DNA of 36,019 nt from Phycisphaerae bacterium (GCA_028289375.1 JANQQK010000076.1:1-36019), one strand, 5' to 3'. Numbered from the stretch's first letter, positions 16,188 through 24,988 are shown. The notes: generated by a model not told the origin, from the sequence alone. Program-made: numbers and translations.

Positions 16188-17564
16188 TTGCACAGAACGG
16201 TATCGAACCCATATTCGACGCACCATGACTGGTCCCCGACCATTCTCTGGTGCATGTCCACGACGGCGCTGGCGATCGTGGTCGTCACGCTGCTGCCGTT
16301 CTCGTTTGATACGTCGATGCACAACGCGTCGTCATGGTTCGGCCTGTGGACACTCGTCTGGGGAGGGTCGCCAACCGGTGACCTCGTCGCCAACGTCCTG
16401 GCCTACATTCCGCTCGGCATGCTGATATCGCTTGCAGCACGACCGATCATTCGACGCAGATCAACGCTCTGGTTGTTTTCAACGATGCTCGCGTTCATGC
16501 TCTGCCTCACACTCGAATGGCTGCAGACCATGATATCCTCGCGTGTCGCGTCCTGGACGGACGTCTGCACGAACACGATTGGCGGCACATGCGGCGCCGC
16601 GATCGGCGCTCATGGCCATCTGATCCGTCGCGCGCGAATCGCATTCGTTCTCGGCCTTCGCGTTCATCCGTTGAAACGCCTGACGGCCATCGCCGCCATC
16701 GGACTGGTCGCGTACCACCTGATTCCGTTCGATGTCGTTACATCCACGTCTGACTTGCGTCGCTCGCTCGCCCAGAGCAACTTCTGGCCAATCGGCGACT
16801 GGCATGCCCAACATGGCGGCGTCGCCCCCGACGCATCGGCGTGGTTTGCATGGCTCACCGATGCCCTGCCGTTTGCAGTCCTCGGTGCATTGGCCACGCT
16901 CGCGCGTTTTCACCGCCCATCGACCATTCTCTTCGACCGTCGACGTCCGCGCAACAACGCCACCACCGCGTTCATCGAGGTGGCTGCTGTCGCACTCAGC
17001 ATCGAACTTCTGCAGTTGTTCGTCATATCGCACGCGTTCGAACTGATGGACCTGTTCGCCGCAATCGCCGGTGGCGGTCTCGGCATACTGCTCGCGATCA
17101 TCTTCCAAAGGCAGTCGATCCCGAAGGTGTTCCAAGACGCCGCCATCCGACGCGGACTCCTGGCGCTCGTCACCTTGGTCCTCGGCATCACGCTCGTTGG
17201 CGCATCGCAGGTTTCTCCCATCGCATTGAGCGACTTTTCATTACCGCTCGTCGCGCAGTTCAATCGACCCTATCCGGTCGCCATCGCCGACATCCTTGAA
17301 ACGACCGCCCTGTTCACCCTGCTCGCCACGTTAATCCGGCTGCTCCTCGGACACGCAACACGATCTCACCGTCTGATCACCATGGTGCCAGCCATCATCG
17401 TCGCCGCCTGCCTCATTGAATGTTTTCCCATGCTCATCCGCGGTGGCACTGCCGATCTCACCACACCCGCCATCGCCATGTTCGTCGCCGTCACACTGGC
17501 GATGTGGGAACCCGGCCCGATCGATCTTCACCCGCAACTCACAGCCAACCTCTCCCTGCGTTGA
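16188..17564 (+). CDS. VanZ-like polytopic membrane protein with three VanZ-like units
   Basis: A 458-residue protein with about 12-13 membrane segments. The first third is a full VanZ-like domain: GDLVANVLAYIPLGMLI, then LTLEWLQTMISSRVASWTDVCTNTIGG with the Glu, Gln, Arg, Asp and Asn positions typical of VanZ. The middle third repeats it (DALPFAVLGAL, then SIELLQLFVISHAFELMDLFAAIAGGGLG). The last third has a degenerate version (ADILETTALFTLLATL, then ECFPMLIRGGTADLTTPAIAMF). VanZ confers low-level teicoplanin resistance in enterococci; in environmental bacteria the domain also occurs near exosortase and envelope genes, role unclear. Start: the frame is open from 16005, but TTG at 16188 has GGGAGG 6-7 bases upstream and a possible promoter just before it; ATG at 16158 is the alternative. 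Confidence 0.75.
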   Translation: MHRTVSNPYSTHHDWSPTILWCMSTTALAIVVVTLLPFSFDTSMHNASSWFGLWTLVWGGSPTGDLVANVLAYIPLGMLISLAARPIIRRRSTLWLFSTMLAFMLCLTLEWLQTMISSRVASWTDVCTNTIGGTCGAAIGAHGHLIRRARIAFVLGLRVHPLKRLTAIAAIGLVAYHLIPFDVVTSTSDLRRSLAQSNFWPIGDWHAQHGGVAPDASAWFAWLTDALPFAVLGALATLARFHRPSTILFDRRRPRNNATTAFIEVAAVALSIELLQLFVISHAFELMDLFAAIAGGGLGILLAIIFQRQSIPKVFQDAAIRRGLLALVTLVLGITLVGASQVSPIALSDFSLPLVAQFNRPYPVAIADILETTALFTLLATLIRLLLGHATRSHRLITMVPAIIVAACLIECFPMLIRGGTADLTTPAIAMFVAVTLAMWEPGPIDLHPQLTANLSLR

Positions 17565-17589
17565 CGCTGCTGACACGACCCGCTACTGT
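17561..17589 (+). promoter_or_regulatory. Possible promoter of the purF operon
   Basis: TTGACG (17561-17566) and TACTGT (17584-17589) are spaced by exactly 17 bases, 50 bases before the purF start. The -10 element matches consensus at only three of six positions, so this is weak. The -35 element overlaps the stop codon of the VanZ-like gene. Confidence 0.3.
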
Positions 17590-17639
17590 CGCCAATGCGT
17601 TGAGGCCAGCTTCACCTGCACGACCAAGGCACGCTCCCC

Positions 17640-19052
17640 ATGCGCGAAGCCAAACACAGTTGCGGACTCGTCGGCGTGTTCGATCACCGTGATGCCGCCG
17701 CCTTCGCCCACCTCGCGCTGCACGCACAGCAACATCGCGGTCAGGAAGCCGCCGGCATTTGCACAAGCGACGGTCGCAGACTCAGCAAACATGCCGGTCT
17801 CGGACTGGTGTCTGACGTTTTCAACGCCGAAACACTCGCCACCATCCGCAACCCGAACGCCATCGGCCACGTCCGCTACTCCACCACCGGCGGATGCTCC
17901 ACCCGCAACGCCCAGCCTCTGCGATTCCACGCAGGCGACGTACCCTTCGCCATCGCCCACAACGGCAACCTGACCAACGCCTCCGAAATACGGGCAAGGC
18001 TTGAAAATCAGGGCATCACCTTCGACGCCACATCCGACACGGAGATCATCGGACATCTGCTGGCCGCCAACGACGACATCAGCGTGGACAGCATCGCCTG
18101 CGCACTCGACCAACTCGAAGGCGCCTACTGCCTCGCCATCCTGTTGCCCGACCGCATCCACGCCATCCGCGATCCACTCGGTTTCCGACCGCTCTGCATA
18201 GGCCAACTCGAAGACGGCTCTTACGCCGTCGCGTCCGAAACATGCGCGTTCGACATCATCGATGCCGAGTACATTCGCGACGTACAGCCCGGTGAAATCG
18301 TCACCATCGACAAGACGGGCTTATCGTCGACACGTTTTGGCCCAACCAATCTCAAACGCGGCGCCGCCTGTATCTTTGAACACGTCTACTTCGCCGACCC
18401 GTCCAGCGACATCTTCGGCGAGAATGTCCACCTCGCACGCGAACGCATGGGAAGACAACTCGCTCGCGAAGCCCCCGCTGACGCCGATCTTTGCATCGCC
18501 ATCCCGAACTGCGCCCGATGCGCCGCCATCGGTTTCAGCCACGAGTCCGACACCCCGTTCGGTCGCGGATTCACCACCAGTCACTACTCCGGCCGATCGT
18601 TCATCATGCCCGATCAGGCCGAGCGCGAACGGCAGGTCCGCATGAAGCTTCGCGTGCTCAAGGACGTCGTTCGCGGCAAGCGATTGGCCGTCATCGAAGA
18701 CTCCGTCGTCCGCGGCACCACCACCAGGACCAAACTGAATGAGCTTCGTCGCGCTGGTGCGACCGAAATCCACCTGCGCGTCGCCAGTCCGCCCATCCGA
18801 CATGGCTGCTACTTCGGCATCGACTTTCCAGACCCCGCCAAGCTCGTCGCGACCGATCGCACCATCGAGCAGATTCGCGCGTTCCTCGAAGTCGATTCGC
18901 TCGCCTACCTTTCAACCGAGGGCATGCTTTCCTGCGTCGGTATGCCGGGAGAAACCTACTGCACCGCCTGCTTCACGGGCGATTACCCCATCAAGGTGCC
19001 GGAAGGGTTCGACAAGTTCGCCATGGAACGACCCCCCAGGAACATCCAATGA
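17640..19052 (+). CDS. purF: Amidophosphoribosyltransferase (glutamine PRPP amidotransferase)
   Basis: A 470-residue enzyme catalysing the first committed step of purine synthesis (PRPP plus glutamine to phosphoribosylamine). The nucleophile is Cys8 in HSCGLVGVFD, so a short propeptide must be removed, as in the Bacillus-type enzymes. The N-terminal glutaminase domain has QHRGQEAAGI, GHVRYSTTG and AHNGNL; the phosphoribosyltransferase domain has the PRPP loop VIEDSVVRGTTT (about 352-363). Cysteines at about 244, 390, 441 and 444 (the last pair in YCTACFTGDYP) match the [4Fe-4S] ligand pattern of B. subtilis PurF, indicating the iron-sulfur, oxygen-sensitive subtype. It overlaps purM by four bases. 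Only AAGG, 10 bases upstream, is seen as a ribosome-binding site. Confidence 0.97.
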   Translation: MREAKHSCGLVGVFDHRDAAAFAHLALHAQQHRGQEAAGICTSDGRRLSKHAGLGLVSDVFNAETLATIRNPNAIGHVRYSTTGGCSTRNAQPLRFHAGDVPFAIAHNGNLTNASEIRARLENQGITFDATSDTEIIGHLLAANDDISVDSIACALDQLEGAYCLAILLPDRIHAIRDPLGFRPLCIGQLEDGSYAVASETCAFDIIDAEYIRDVQPGEIVTIDKTGLSSTRFGPTNLKRGAACIFEHVYFADPSSDIFGENVHLARERMGRQLAREAPADADLCIAIPNCARCAAIGFSHESDTPFGRGFTTSHYSGRSFIMPDQAERERQVRMKLRVLKDVVRGKRLAVIEDSVVRGTTTRTKLNELRRAGATEIHLRVASPPIRHGCYFGIDFPDPAKLVATDRTIEQIRAFLEVDSLAYLSTEGMLSCVGMPGETYCTACFTGDYPIKVPEGFDKFAMERPPRNIQ

Positions 19053-20098
19053 CCGACGATCTGACCTACAAGTCCAGCGGCGTCGACATCGATGCCAATA
19101 CGACGTGGGTCAGCCGCATTCAGTCCGCACTCACGTCAACGCACAACGAACACGTCATCAGCAAACCCGGCGGATTCGCAGGCCTGTTCCGATTGACTGA
19201 CCTGGTTGGCCAAGGCGTTGCGAACCCCGTCTTGGTATCATGCGCCGACGGCGTCGGCACGAAGGTCATTCTCGGCATTGAAACCAACCGCACGCACGAC
19301 CTCGGCATCGATCTCGTCGCCATGAACGTCAACGATCTCATCACCGGTGGCGCGACCCCGCTCTTCTTCCTCGACTACATCGCCGCTCACAAACTAAGCC
19401 CCGACGCACTCGCCCCAATCATCGAGGGCATCGCCGACGGCTGTCGACAATCAGGTTGCGCCATCCTCGGCGGCGAGACAGCCGAGATGCCCGACCTCTA
19501 CAAGACAGGAGATTTCGACCTCGCCGGCTTTTGCGTCGGCATCGTTGACGAAACAAGGATCATCGATGGATCGCACACCGCCGCCGGCCAATCCATCATC
19601 GCCCTGCCATCGACCGGCGTGCATTCCAATGGCTTCTCGCTCGTCCGCAAATTGATCAGCACCGCCAATCTCGACCTCGACCAGCACCACGACACACTCG
19701 GTGAAACGCTCGCCGCCGCCGTCCTCAAACCCACCCGCATCTACGTCCGGCAGGTGATGAGTCTGCTGAACGCGTTCCGACCCAACACCGACATCACCGC
19801 GATGGCCCACATCACCGGCGGCGGCCTCGACGAGAATGTCGCCCGCGTCCTCAACACCAACTGCGACGCACTCATCACGAAAAACAGCTGGCCCATCCCG
19901 CCGATCTTCGACCTGCTCCAATCACACGGCATCGCCGAATCCGAAATGTACCGCGTATTCAATATGGGCGTTGGCTACGTCATCATCACCCCATCCGACA
20001 TCGCCAACGACGTCGTCAGACACCTGCACGACCTCAACGAAAACGCATCCATCGTCGGCCAACTCATCCCCGGTAGCGGAAAGGTCATCATCCAATGA
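19049..20098 (+). CDS. purM: Phosphoribosylformylglycinamidine cyclo-ligase (AIR synthetase)
   Basis: A 349-residue cytoplasmic enzyme that closes the imidazole ring in the fifth step of purine synthesis, using ATP. Characteristic blocks are LTYKSSGVDIDA at the N-terminus, VSCADGVGTKVILG, LVAMNVNDLITGGATPLFFLDY, GGETAEMPDLYKTGDFDLAGFCVG, STGVHSNGFSLVRK and AHITGGGLDENVARV. Length matches the family. Start ATG 19049 overlaps the purF stop by four bases (ATGA), and its own stop overlaps the next start by four, so it is the second of four coupled genes. Confidence 0.97.
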   Translation: MTDDLTYKSSGVDIDANTTWVSRIQSALTSTHNEHVISKPGGFAGLFRLTDLVGQGVANPVLVSCADGVGTKVILGIETNRTHDLGIDLVAMNVNDLITGGATPLFFLDYIAAHKLSPDALAPIIEGIADGCRQSGCAILGGETAEMPDLYKTGDFDLAGFCVGIVDETRIIDGSHTAAGQSIIALPSTGVHSNGFSLVRKLISTANLDLDQHHDTLGETLAAAVLKPTRIYVRQVMSLLNAFRPNTDITAMAHITGGGLDENVARVLNTNCDALITKNSWPIPPIFDLLQSHGIAESEMYRVFNMGVGYVIITPSDIANDVVRHLHDLNENASIVGQLIPGSGKVIIQ

Positions 20099-20985
20099 CG
20101 GACATCAAACGCGTCGGGCTCATCGGAACCGGCATCATGGGCGCCCCCATGGCCGAGAACCTCTTGAAAGCGGGTTACACCATCGCCGTCCACTCGCGCA
20201 CCAAATCCCGCGCCGACCACCTCATCACCGCCGGCGCCACCTGGCACGACTCCCCCGCCGATCTCGCCGCAAACACTGCGTGCATCATCTCCATCGTCCC
20301 GGACTCACCTGACGTCGAACGCATCTACCTCGCCGACGACGGCATCATCCAAACCGTCAAACCCGACACCATCTGCATCGACATGTCCACCATCTCGCCC
20401 GACGTCGCCAAGACCGTCGCCGAAAAACTCGCAGATAAGAACGCCCACTTCCTCGACGCACCCGTCTCCGGCGGGAAGACCGGCGCCGAAGCAGGCACCC
20501 TCGCCATCATGGTCGGCGGTGATGCACAGACCCTCGAACGCGCCACGCCCGTCCTCAACGCTGTCGGAAAGAAAATCGTCCACTGCGGACCCGTCGGAAA
20601 CGGACAACTCACCAAGCTCTGCAACCAGCTCATCTGCGGCCTGAACCTGCTCGCCGTCTCCGAAGCCATGGTCTTCGCCGAAAAGGTCGGCCTCGATCCC
20701 AACGTCATGCTCGACGCCGTCTCATCGGGTGCAGCCGGTTCATGGGCCGTCGACAACCTTGGTCGCCGCATGGCCAATCGTGACTTCGACCCCATGTTCA
20801 TGATCGATCTGCAACAGAAGGACCTGAAGATCGCCCTCGACACCGCCTACGAACAACACATCCCCCTGCCCGGAACCGCACTCGTCCAGCAGCTCATGGC
20901 TGCCAACCAAGCCGCCGGCGAAGGAAAACAGGGCACCCAAGCCCTCATCCAAATTCTCGAACGACTCGCGAACTCAGCGCCGTGA
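20095..20985 (+). CDS. NAD-binding beta-hydroxyacid dehydrogenase (tartronate semialdehyde reductase/3-hydroxyisobutyrate dehydrogenase family)
   Basis: A 296-residue member of the beta-hydroxyacid dehydrogenase family. The N-terminal Rossmann motif is VGLIGTGIMGAPMAENLLKAGY; then DMSTISPDVAKTVAEK, the substrate-binding FLDAPVSGGKTGAEAGTL, and the catalytic helix KLCNQLICGLNLLAVSEAM with the catalytic Lys. The overall pattern is close to GarR/GlxR (2-hydroxy-3-oxopropionate reductase), but 3-hydroxyisobutyrate dehydrogenase and glyoxylate/succinic semialdehyde reductases look alike, so the substrate is left open. It overlaps purM by four bases and the next gene by one, an unusual place for this enzyme. 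Confidence 0.92.
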   Translation: MTDIKRVGLIGTGIMGAPMAENLLKAGYTIAVHSRTKSRADHLITAGATWHDSPADLAANTACIISIVPDSPDVERIYLADDGIIQTVKPDTICIDMSTISPDVAKTVAEKLADKNAHFLDAPVSGGKTGAEAGTLAIMVGGDAQTLERATPVLNAVGKKIVHCGPVGNGQLTKLCNQLICGLNLLAVSEAMVFAEKVGLDPNVMLDAVSSGAAGSWAVDNLGRRMANRDFDPMFMIDLQQKDLKIALDTAYEQHIPLPGTALVQQLMAANQAAGEGKQGTQALIQILERLANSAP

Positions 20986-22604
20986 TGGCCAACGCCCAGA
21001 CAAACCGTCGCCCGACGCCACTGCGACTCGCCATCCTCCTCATCGCTATCGGCATCGCCGCACCACCGGTGGTCATCGCCCTCGCCACCGCTGGGCTGCC
21101 CGTCATCGGCGCGATCATCACCGCCGCCATCATCTTCGCCGTCACCATTCCGTTCGTCATCGCGGAACTGCCAACCTCACTTGCCCCCGGTATCCGTTCC
21201 CGACTGCTCTTCACGCTCTGGTTTCTGCTCGGCGCGGTCGTCGTCATTCAAATGGGCCGACACAGCATCTTCATGTACGACGTTGAGCAATCCGAGTACG
21301 CCTTCGCCGAACCACTCCGCCCCGTAGACGCCGAAGGCTTCGACCGCGTTTTCTACACCACGCACAACTGCTACACCTGCTACATCATCGGCGCCCACCT
21401 CGCTTCCGAACACGCCGACAACGTCTACGCCCGAAACCAATACCGTGACGCCGAAGTCAAGACCGACATCCACCACGAGATCGGCGACGCCCTCACCATC
21501 GACACTTACCAATATCCTCCGCCGTTCCTGCTTCTGCCCAAACTCATGCTCACGCTCGGCGATTTCTACGAAAGTCGCGCCTATTGGCACGCACTCAACG
21601 TCGGCGCCATTTGCGTCGCCGTCGTGCTCACCGCCGCGTGGATCGGCGGACGATCGTTCGGATTCGCCTGGTTTGCCCTGCCCATCATCCTCGTCGCCCC
21701 CGTCACCGTCGGCGCCCTGCAAATCGGTAACGTTCACCTGCTCATCATCTGCATCTCAGTATTGGCCATGCTCGCCTTTGATCACGGTCGACCATGGATC
21801 GGCGGCATGCTGCTCGGATTTGCCGTGCTCTCGAAACTCTTCCCGGGCTTGCTACTCGCTTATCTCGTTGTCACACGCCGCTGGCGACCGGTCCTCTGGA
21901 CATGCGTTTCGATGGTGTTCTTCGTCGGCCTCACGCTGCTCGTCTTCGGCTCCCAACCATTCACCGCCTTCTTCGAGCACCAACTCCCCCGACTCGCAAG
22001 CGGCGACGCCTTCGACTTCTCCCGCACCATGCTCCGCCCGATGACCGTCAACCTCTCGATCATCGGCGTCGCCTTCAAACTCGCCCACCTCGGCCTGCTC
22101 GGCGAACGCGACCCCCTCGCCCACTCGAAAACCATTGCACTGGCCTACGCGGGTTTGCTTCTACTCATGCTTCTGGCCATTGGAATCTCAGACCTGCGCC
22201 GACGTCGAACCACCACCCGCGCGGCAGCAACCACGCAAGCCAATCACAACGCCAAGGCACTCCACCATCGCCGCCGCGAGGTCATCACCTGGCTCGCCAT
22301 CCTCGTCCTCGCCGAACTGCGCAGTCCCTTCCTCCCATGGGGCTACGCCAACCTCCCCATCCTCTGGCTGCTCACCCTGCTGATCGCCACCCTGCCAGAC
22401 TTCATCGCCACCCGCCCCATCCGCCACATCCTCCAGCCCGCCCTGCTCATCCTCACCGCCGCCTTCACCCTCAACATCCCCCTCTTCACCGGCCCCCCAA
22501 CCGAAGCCTTCGACATGATCTACATGCTATGCGCATTGGCCCTAATTCTCATCATCGCCATCTCAATCGCTCTCGCGCGGTGTCGCTCGCTTCGTTCGAG
22601 CTAG
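20985..22604 (+). CDS. GT87-like polyprenyl-phosphate-sugar-dependent glycosyltransferase (DUF2029)
   Basis: A 539-residue polytopic membrane protein with about 11-12 membrane segments. A large first extracytoplasmic loop (about 85-185) contains YQYPPPFLLLPKLMLTLGDF, then LQIGNVHLLIICISVLAM and GGMLLGFAVLSKLFPGLLLAYLVVTRRWRP, the blocks that typify GT-C fold family 87 mannosyltransferases, which transfer sugars from polyprenyl phosphate donors outside the membrane. A cytoplasmic Arg/Thr/Ala-rich loop occurs at about 405-430. Start: ATG at 20985 overlaps the previous stop by one base (TGATG); GTG one codon earlier is the alternative. Acceptor and sugar unknown. It ends 37 bases from the end of the convergent SUKH gene. 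Confidence 0.85.
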   Translation: MANAQTNRRPTPLRLAILLIAIGIAAPPVVIALATAGLPVIGAIITAAIIFAVTIPFVIAELPTSLAPGIRSRLLFTLWFLLGAVVVIQMGRHSIFMYDVEQSEYAFAEPLRPVDAEGFDRVFYTTHNCYTCYIIGAHLASEHADNVYARNQYRDAEVKTDIHHEIGDALTIDTYQYPPPFLLLPKLMLTLGDFYESRAYWHALNVGAICVAVVLTAAWIGGRSFGFAWFALPIILVAPVTVGALQIGNVHLLIICISVLAMLAFDHGRPWIGGMLLGFAVLSKLFPGLLLAYLVVTRRWRPVLWTCVSMVFFVGLTLLVFGSQPFTAFFEHQLPRLASGDAFDFSRTMLRPMTVNLSIIGVAFKLAHLGLLGERDPLAHSKTIALAYAGLLLLMLLAIGISDLRRRRTTTRAAATTQANHNAKALHHRRREVITWLAILVLAELRSPFLPWGYANLPILWLLTLLIATLPDFIATRPIRHILQPALLILTAAFTLNIPLFTGPPTEAFDMIYMLCALALILIIAISIALARCRSLRSS

Positions 22605-22641
22605 ACGCAAACAATCCACGGATAGACCTGGTGAGCAACGA

Positions 22642-23463
22642 TCATGGGTAGCACTCGTTCAATTTCCCGCACGCCTTACACGTGGGTGTGATCCCTTTCA
22701 TCTCTTCGCCACATGCCAGGCACTGCCCCTTTTGTCGCCTCTTCATTTCCTCATCATCGGGGTTCAGTCGAAGATGGTCGGCCATTAACTCGTCAGCGAG
22801 GTCTGGTGACAAATCCCACGCTTCCTCTGGATATGGCGTGTATTCCTTACAACCACAAGCAACGTATCGGGCTAACCACTGAACAAAACTATCGCCGACA
22901 TACAGCTCGGTGAGTACGTCATCGTGCCAAACCATGATGCTCCCGGTTGGCCGATCAGGCGGCATCGGGCAATACAAGATGCTCTGGTGCCCACAGTGCC
23001 CTTGTCCGATATGAATGAGCGGCGTGTCAAGCCATCTAGGCGAGATTTCACCATTGACCGCAAAAACGTAGAATTCATCGAGCACGTGCAAATCCGGATC
23101 GGAGTGAATGAGGTGCTCCAATGCAAACTGCTCTTTCTTGTCTCTCTCTCGATCCAAGAATTCCCTACCGAATTCATTCTCCAAGATCGGCCGCGCGTCT
23201 GGCAACACCAACGGGACGTGCATCAGTGGGTCGTAATTCCAATCTGCGTCATTCTCGCCCGGAAGTACGCGATTGAAGAACCTTCTTAAATCATCTGGCA
23301 GACGATAACCATTTCTTTTCTCAATCTCCGCAAGACTGCTGTCACCTTTCTGCCTGTCCCGCCAACGCTGATGAGGCACCGAACTCTCACTCAGTCTCTG
23401 CGATGTCGCCAACAATTCGTCGATCACGGAATCCAGATCGAACTGCCCCTCCCAACGTGTCAT
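22642..23463 (-). CDS. SMI1/KNR4 (SUKH) family protein with C-terminal zinc ribbon
   Basis: A 273-residue protein. The N-terminal half has the SUKH signature: SLAEIEKRNGYRLPDDLRRFF followed by a short hydrophobic block, and a later LIHIGQGHCGHQSILYCPM ... GSIMVWHDD strand pair with SFVQWLARYV near the end of the domain. The C-terminus is a four-Cys ribbon (CLACG ... CKACG at about 246-267). SUKH proteins are frequent immunity proteins for polymorphic toxins, but many stand alone with other roles. No toxin gene is adjacent. GGAGGA lies 9 bases upstream of the ATG. It follows the ATP-grasp gene by 25 bases on the same strand but is clearly less GC-rich, so it may have been acquired separately. 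Confidence 0.78.
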   Translation of the reverse strand: MTRWEGQFDLDSVIDELLATSQRLSESSVPHQRWRDRQKGDSSLAEIEKRNGYRLPDDLRRFFNRVLPGENDADWNYDPLMHVPLVLPDARPILENEFGREFLDRERDKKEQFALEHLIHSDPDLHVLDEFYVFAVNGEISPRWLDTPLIHIGQGHCGHQSILYCPMPPDRPTGSIMVWHDDVLTELYVGDSFVQWLARYVACGCKEYTPYPEEAWDLSPDLADELMADHLRLNPDDEEMKRRQKGQCLACGEEMKGITPTCKACGKLNECYP

Positions 23464-23488
23464 CGAACAAAATCCTCCGATACGTCAT

Positions 23489-24382
23489 TCACATGCCTGA
23501 TTCCAATACGCCACTCAACGCCGCCGCAAACCGCGCCTCCATCGCAGGCCCCTGCTCCGGGTACAGGTACGGCTCAATCAACTCCAACTCCATCAAACAC
23601 AACCCCCCGTCAAGCCCGCGCACGAGATCAACCCGCGCGTACAACAGCGGCTGATCCACCGCCTCAACGACCCGCCGCGTCATCGCCAACTCCGCCGCCG
23701 TCGGCTCATACACAACCTCACGCCCACCATGCACCGATTGCACACGATAGTCCCCATCCGCCGGAATTTTCCGCAACGCATGCGAGAAATCCAAACCAAA
23801 ATAAACAAACGAGTACTCCCCCTCCGAGACAATCGCCGGCAGAAACGGCTGCACCATCGCCGCACCAGCCGGCAACGTCGCCGCCTCAGGCCACCCATCA
23901 CCCCGCCGCAACCGCACCTGCCGCCACGCCCCCGCGCCAACCTGCGGCTTGATCACAACCTCATCGACCTCAAACGACCGAAACGCATCCTCAGCCACCC
24001 GCTCATCGACCCGATCGCACCAGACCGTCGGCACCACGTCGATCCCACGCCCCGCCAACGCCCGCAGATACCGCTTCTGCAAGTTCCAACGCACCACATC
24101 GACGCCGTTGAACACAGGCCGCACCGCCGCAAACCGCTCCAGCGCCGCCACAAAGGCCTCCGCCCGCTGGGGGTAGTCCCATGTCGTCCCAATCACGAAC
24201 GCATCGAATGCGAGCGGCTCCACCCCCGGGTCGTCCCAGACAACCTCCACCAAATCGATCCCAACCTCCCGACACGCCGGTCGCAGACAACCGAACGCGA
24301 GACCATGCTCCCAGTAATCACCGCGCCGCTGCGGATGATCCGCCGCCATGCACGCCGCCGTCAGATACGCCACCCGCCGCAC
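23489..24382 (-). CDS. ATP-grasp domain protein (RimK/glutathione-synthetase-like)
   Basis: A 297-residue cytoplasmic protein. The N-terminal third reads as a pre-ATP-grasp domain (DAFVIGTTWDYPQRAEAF); then VVIKPQVGAGAWRQVRL with the nucleotide-binding Lys (about 150-166), AAMVQPFLPAIVSEGEYSFVYF and FSHALRKIPADGDYRVQ, and the metal-binding end LMELELIEPYLYPEQG (about 270-285). This set belongs to ATP-grasp carboxylate-amine ligases related to glutathione synthetase, RimK and the D-cycloserine ligase DcsG; it would join a carboxylate to an amine with ATP. Start GTG at 24382 lies 3 bases after the nitroreductase stop; GTG at 24373 is an equally possible start. Substrate unknown. Confidence 0.82.
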   Translation of the reverse strand: MRRVAYLTAACMAADHPQRRGDYWEHGLAFGCLRPACREVGIDLVEVVWDDPGVEPLAFDAFVIGTTWDYPQRAEAFVAALERFAAVRPVFNGVDVVRWNLQKRYLRALAGRGIDVVPTVWCDRVDERVAEDAFRSFEVDEVVIKPQVGAGAWRQVRLRRGDGWPEAATLPAGAAMVQPFLPAIVSEGEYSFVYFGLDFSHALRKIPADGDYRVQSVHGGREVVYEPTAAELAMTRRVVEAVDQPLLYARVDLVRGLDGGLCLMELELIEPYLYPEQGPAMEARFAAALSGVLESGM

Positions 24383-24385
24383 GAC

Positions 24386-24988
24386 CTACCGCACCTCAGC
24401 CGCAGGTTCACCGAACGTCCCGCCGAACACCGTCTCAGTCAGCGGCCGACGCGTCCGCGGCCCCGCATCCCGCTCACGCAACGCCTCGGGCACGTCCTGC
24501 GGGTCAGCCGCGTACCCGATCGCAATCGCCGTCTGCACCTCGTACCCATCCGGCACGTTGTACACCTCGCGCGTTTTCTCCCGATCAACCCCGCCCATCT
24601 GGTGCACGCAAAGCCCACGCGCCGTCGCCTCAAACGTCAGGTTCGCCGCCGCCAACCCCAGATCATGCAACGCCACCCGGTTCGGCTTGTCATTCCGCGT
24701 AAACGTCGACTTGGTAATCCCAATGGACAACACCGGCACCACCTTCGCCCAACCCTGATTCGCCTCCACAAGGCACCCGAGCATCTTCTCAAACTCAGCA
24801 GGATTCTCTTTCGTTGCCAGCATGAACCGCCAAGGCTGCTCATTAAACGAAGACGCAGCCCAACTCGCCGCCTCAAACACCGACAGAACATCCTCCCGCC
24901 TCACCGCCCGATCCGAGAACCCATAAGGACTCCACCGCTGCGTGATCACCTCATGCACCGGATACCGCGTATCATTCCGTTGTTCCAT
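24386..24988 (-). CDS. Nitroreductase family flavoprotein
   Basis: A 200-residue FMN-dependent oxidoreductase. Family blocks are HEVITQRWSPYGFSDRAVRRED (N-terminal FMN-binding region), ASWAASSFNEQPWRFMLAT with the conserved Ser-Phe-Asn-Glu-Gln-Pro-Trp, ALHDLGLAAANLTFEATARGL, and GYEVQTAIAIGYAADP near the C-terminus. Such enzymes reduce nitro groups, quinones or enones with NAD(P)H. The open frame extends 52 codons upstream through a Cys-rich, repetitive leader; ATG at 24988 is chosen because GGAGAG sits at proper distance upstream (ATG 24991 would be too close). It is the first of three minus-strand genes, ahead of the ATP-grasp gene by 3 bases. Confidence 0.92.
   Translation of the reverse strand: MEQRNDTRYPVHEVITQRWSPYGFSDRAVRREDVLSVFEAASWAASSFNEQPWRFMLATKENPAEFEKMLGCLVEANQGWAKVVPVLSIGITKSTFTRNDKPNRVALHDLGLAAANLTFEATARGLCVHQMGGVDREKTREVYNVPDGYEVQTAIAIGYAADPQDVPEALRERDAGPRTRRPLTETVFGGTFGEPAAEVR

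Noticed and set aside
22642..23463. Toxin-immunity pair with the SUKH protein
   Set aside because: No polymorphic toxin, secretion domain or small toxin-like gene is adjacent; neighbours are an ATP-grasp ligase and a convergent glycosyltransferase.
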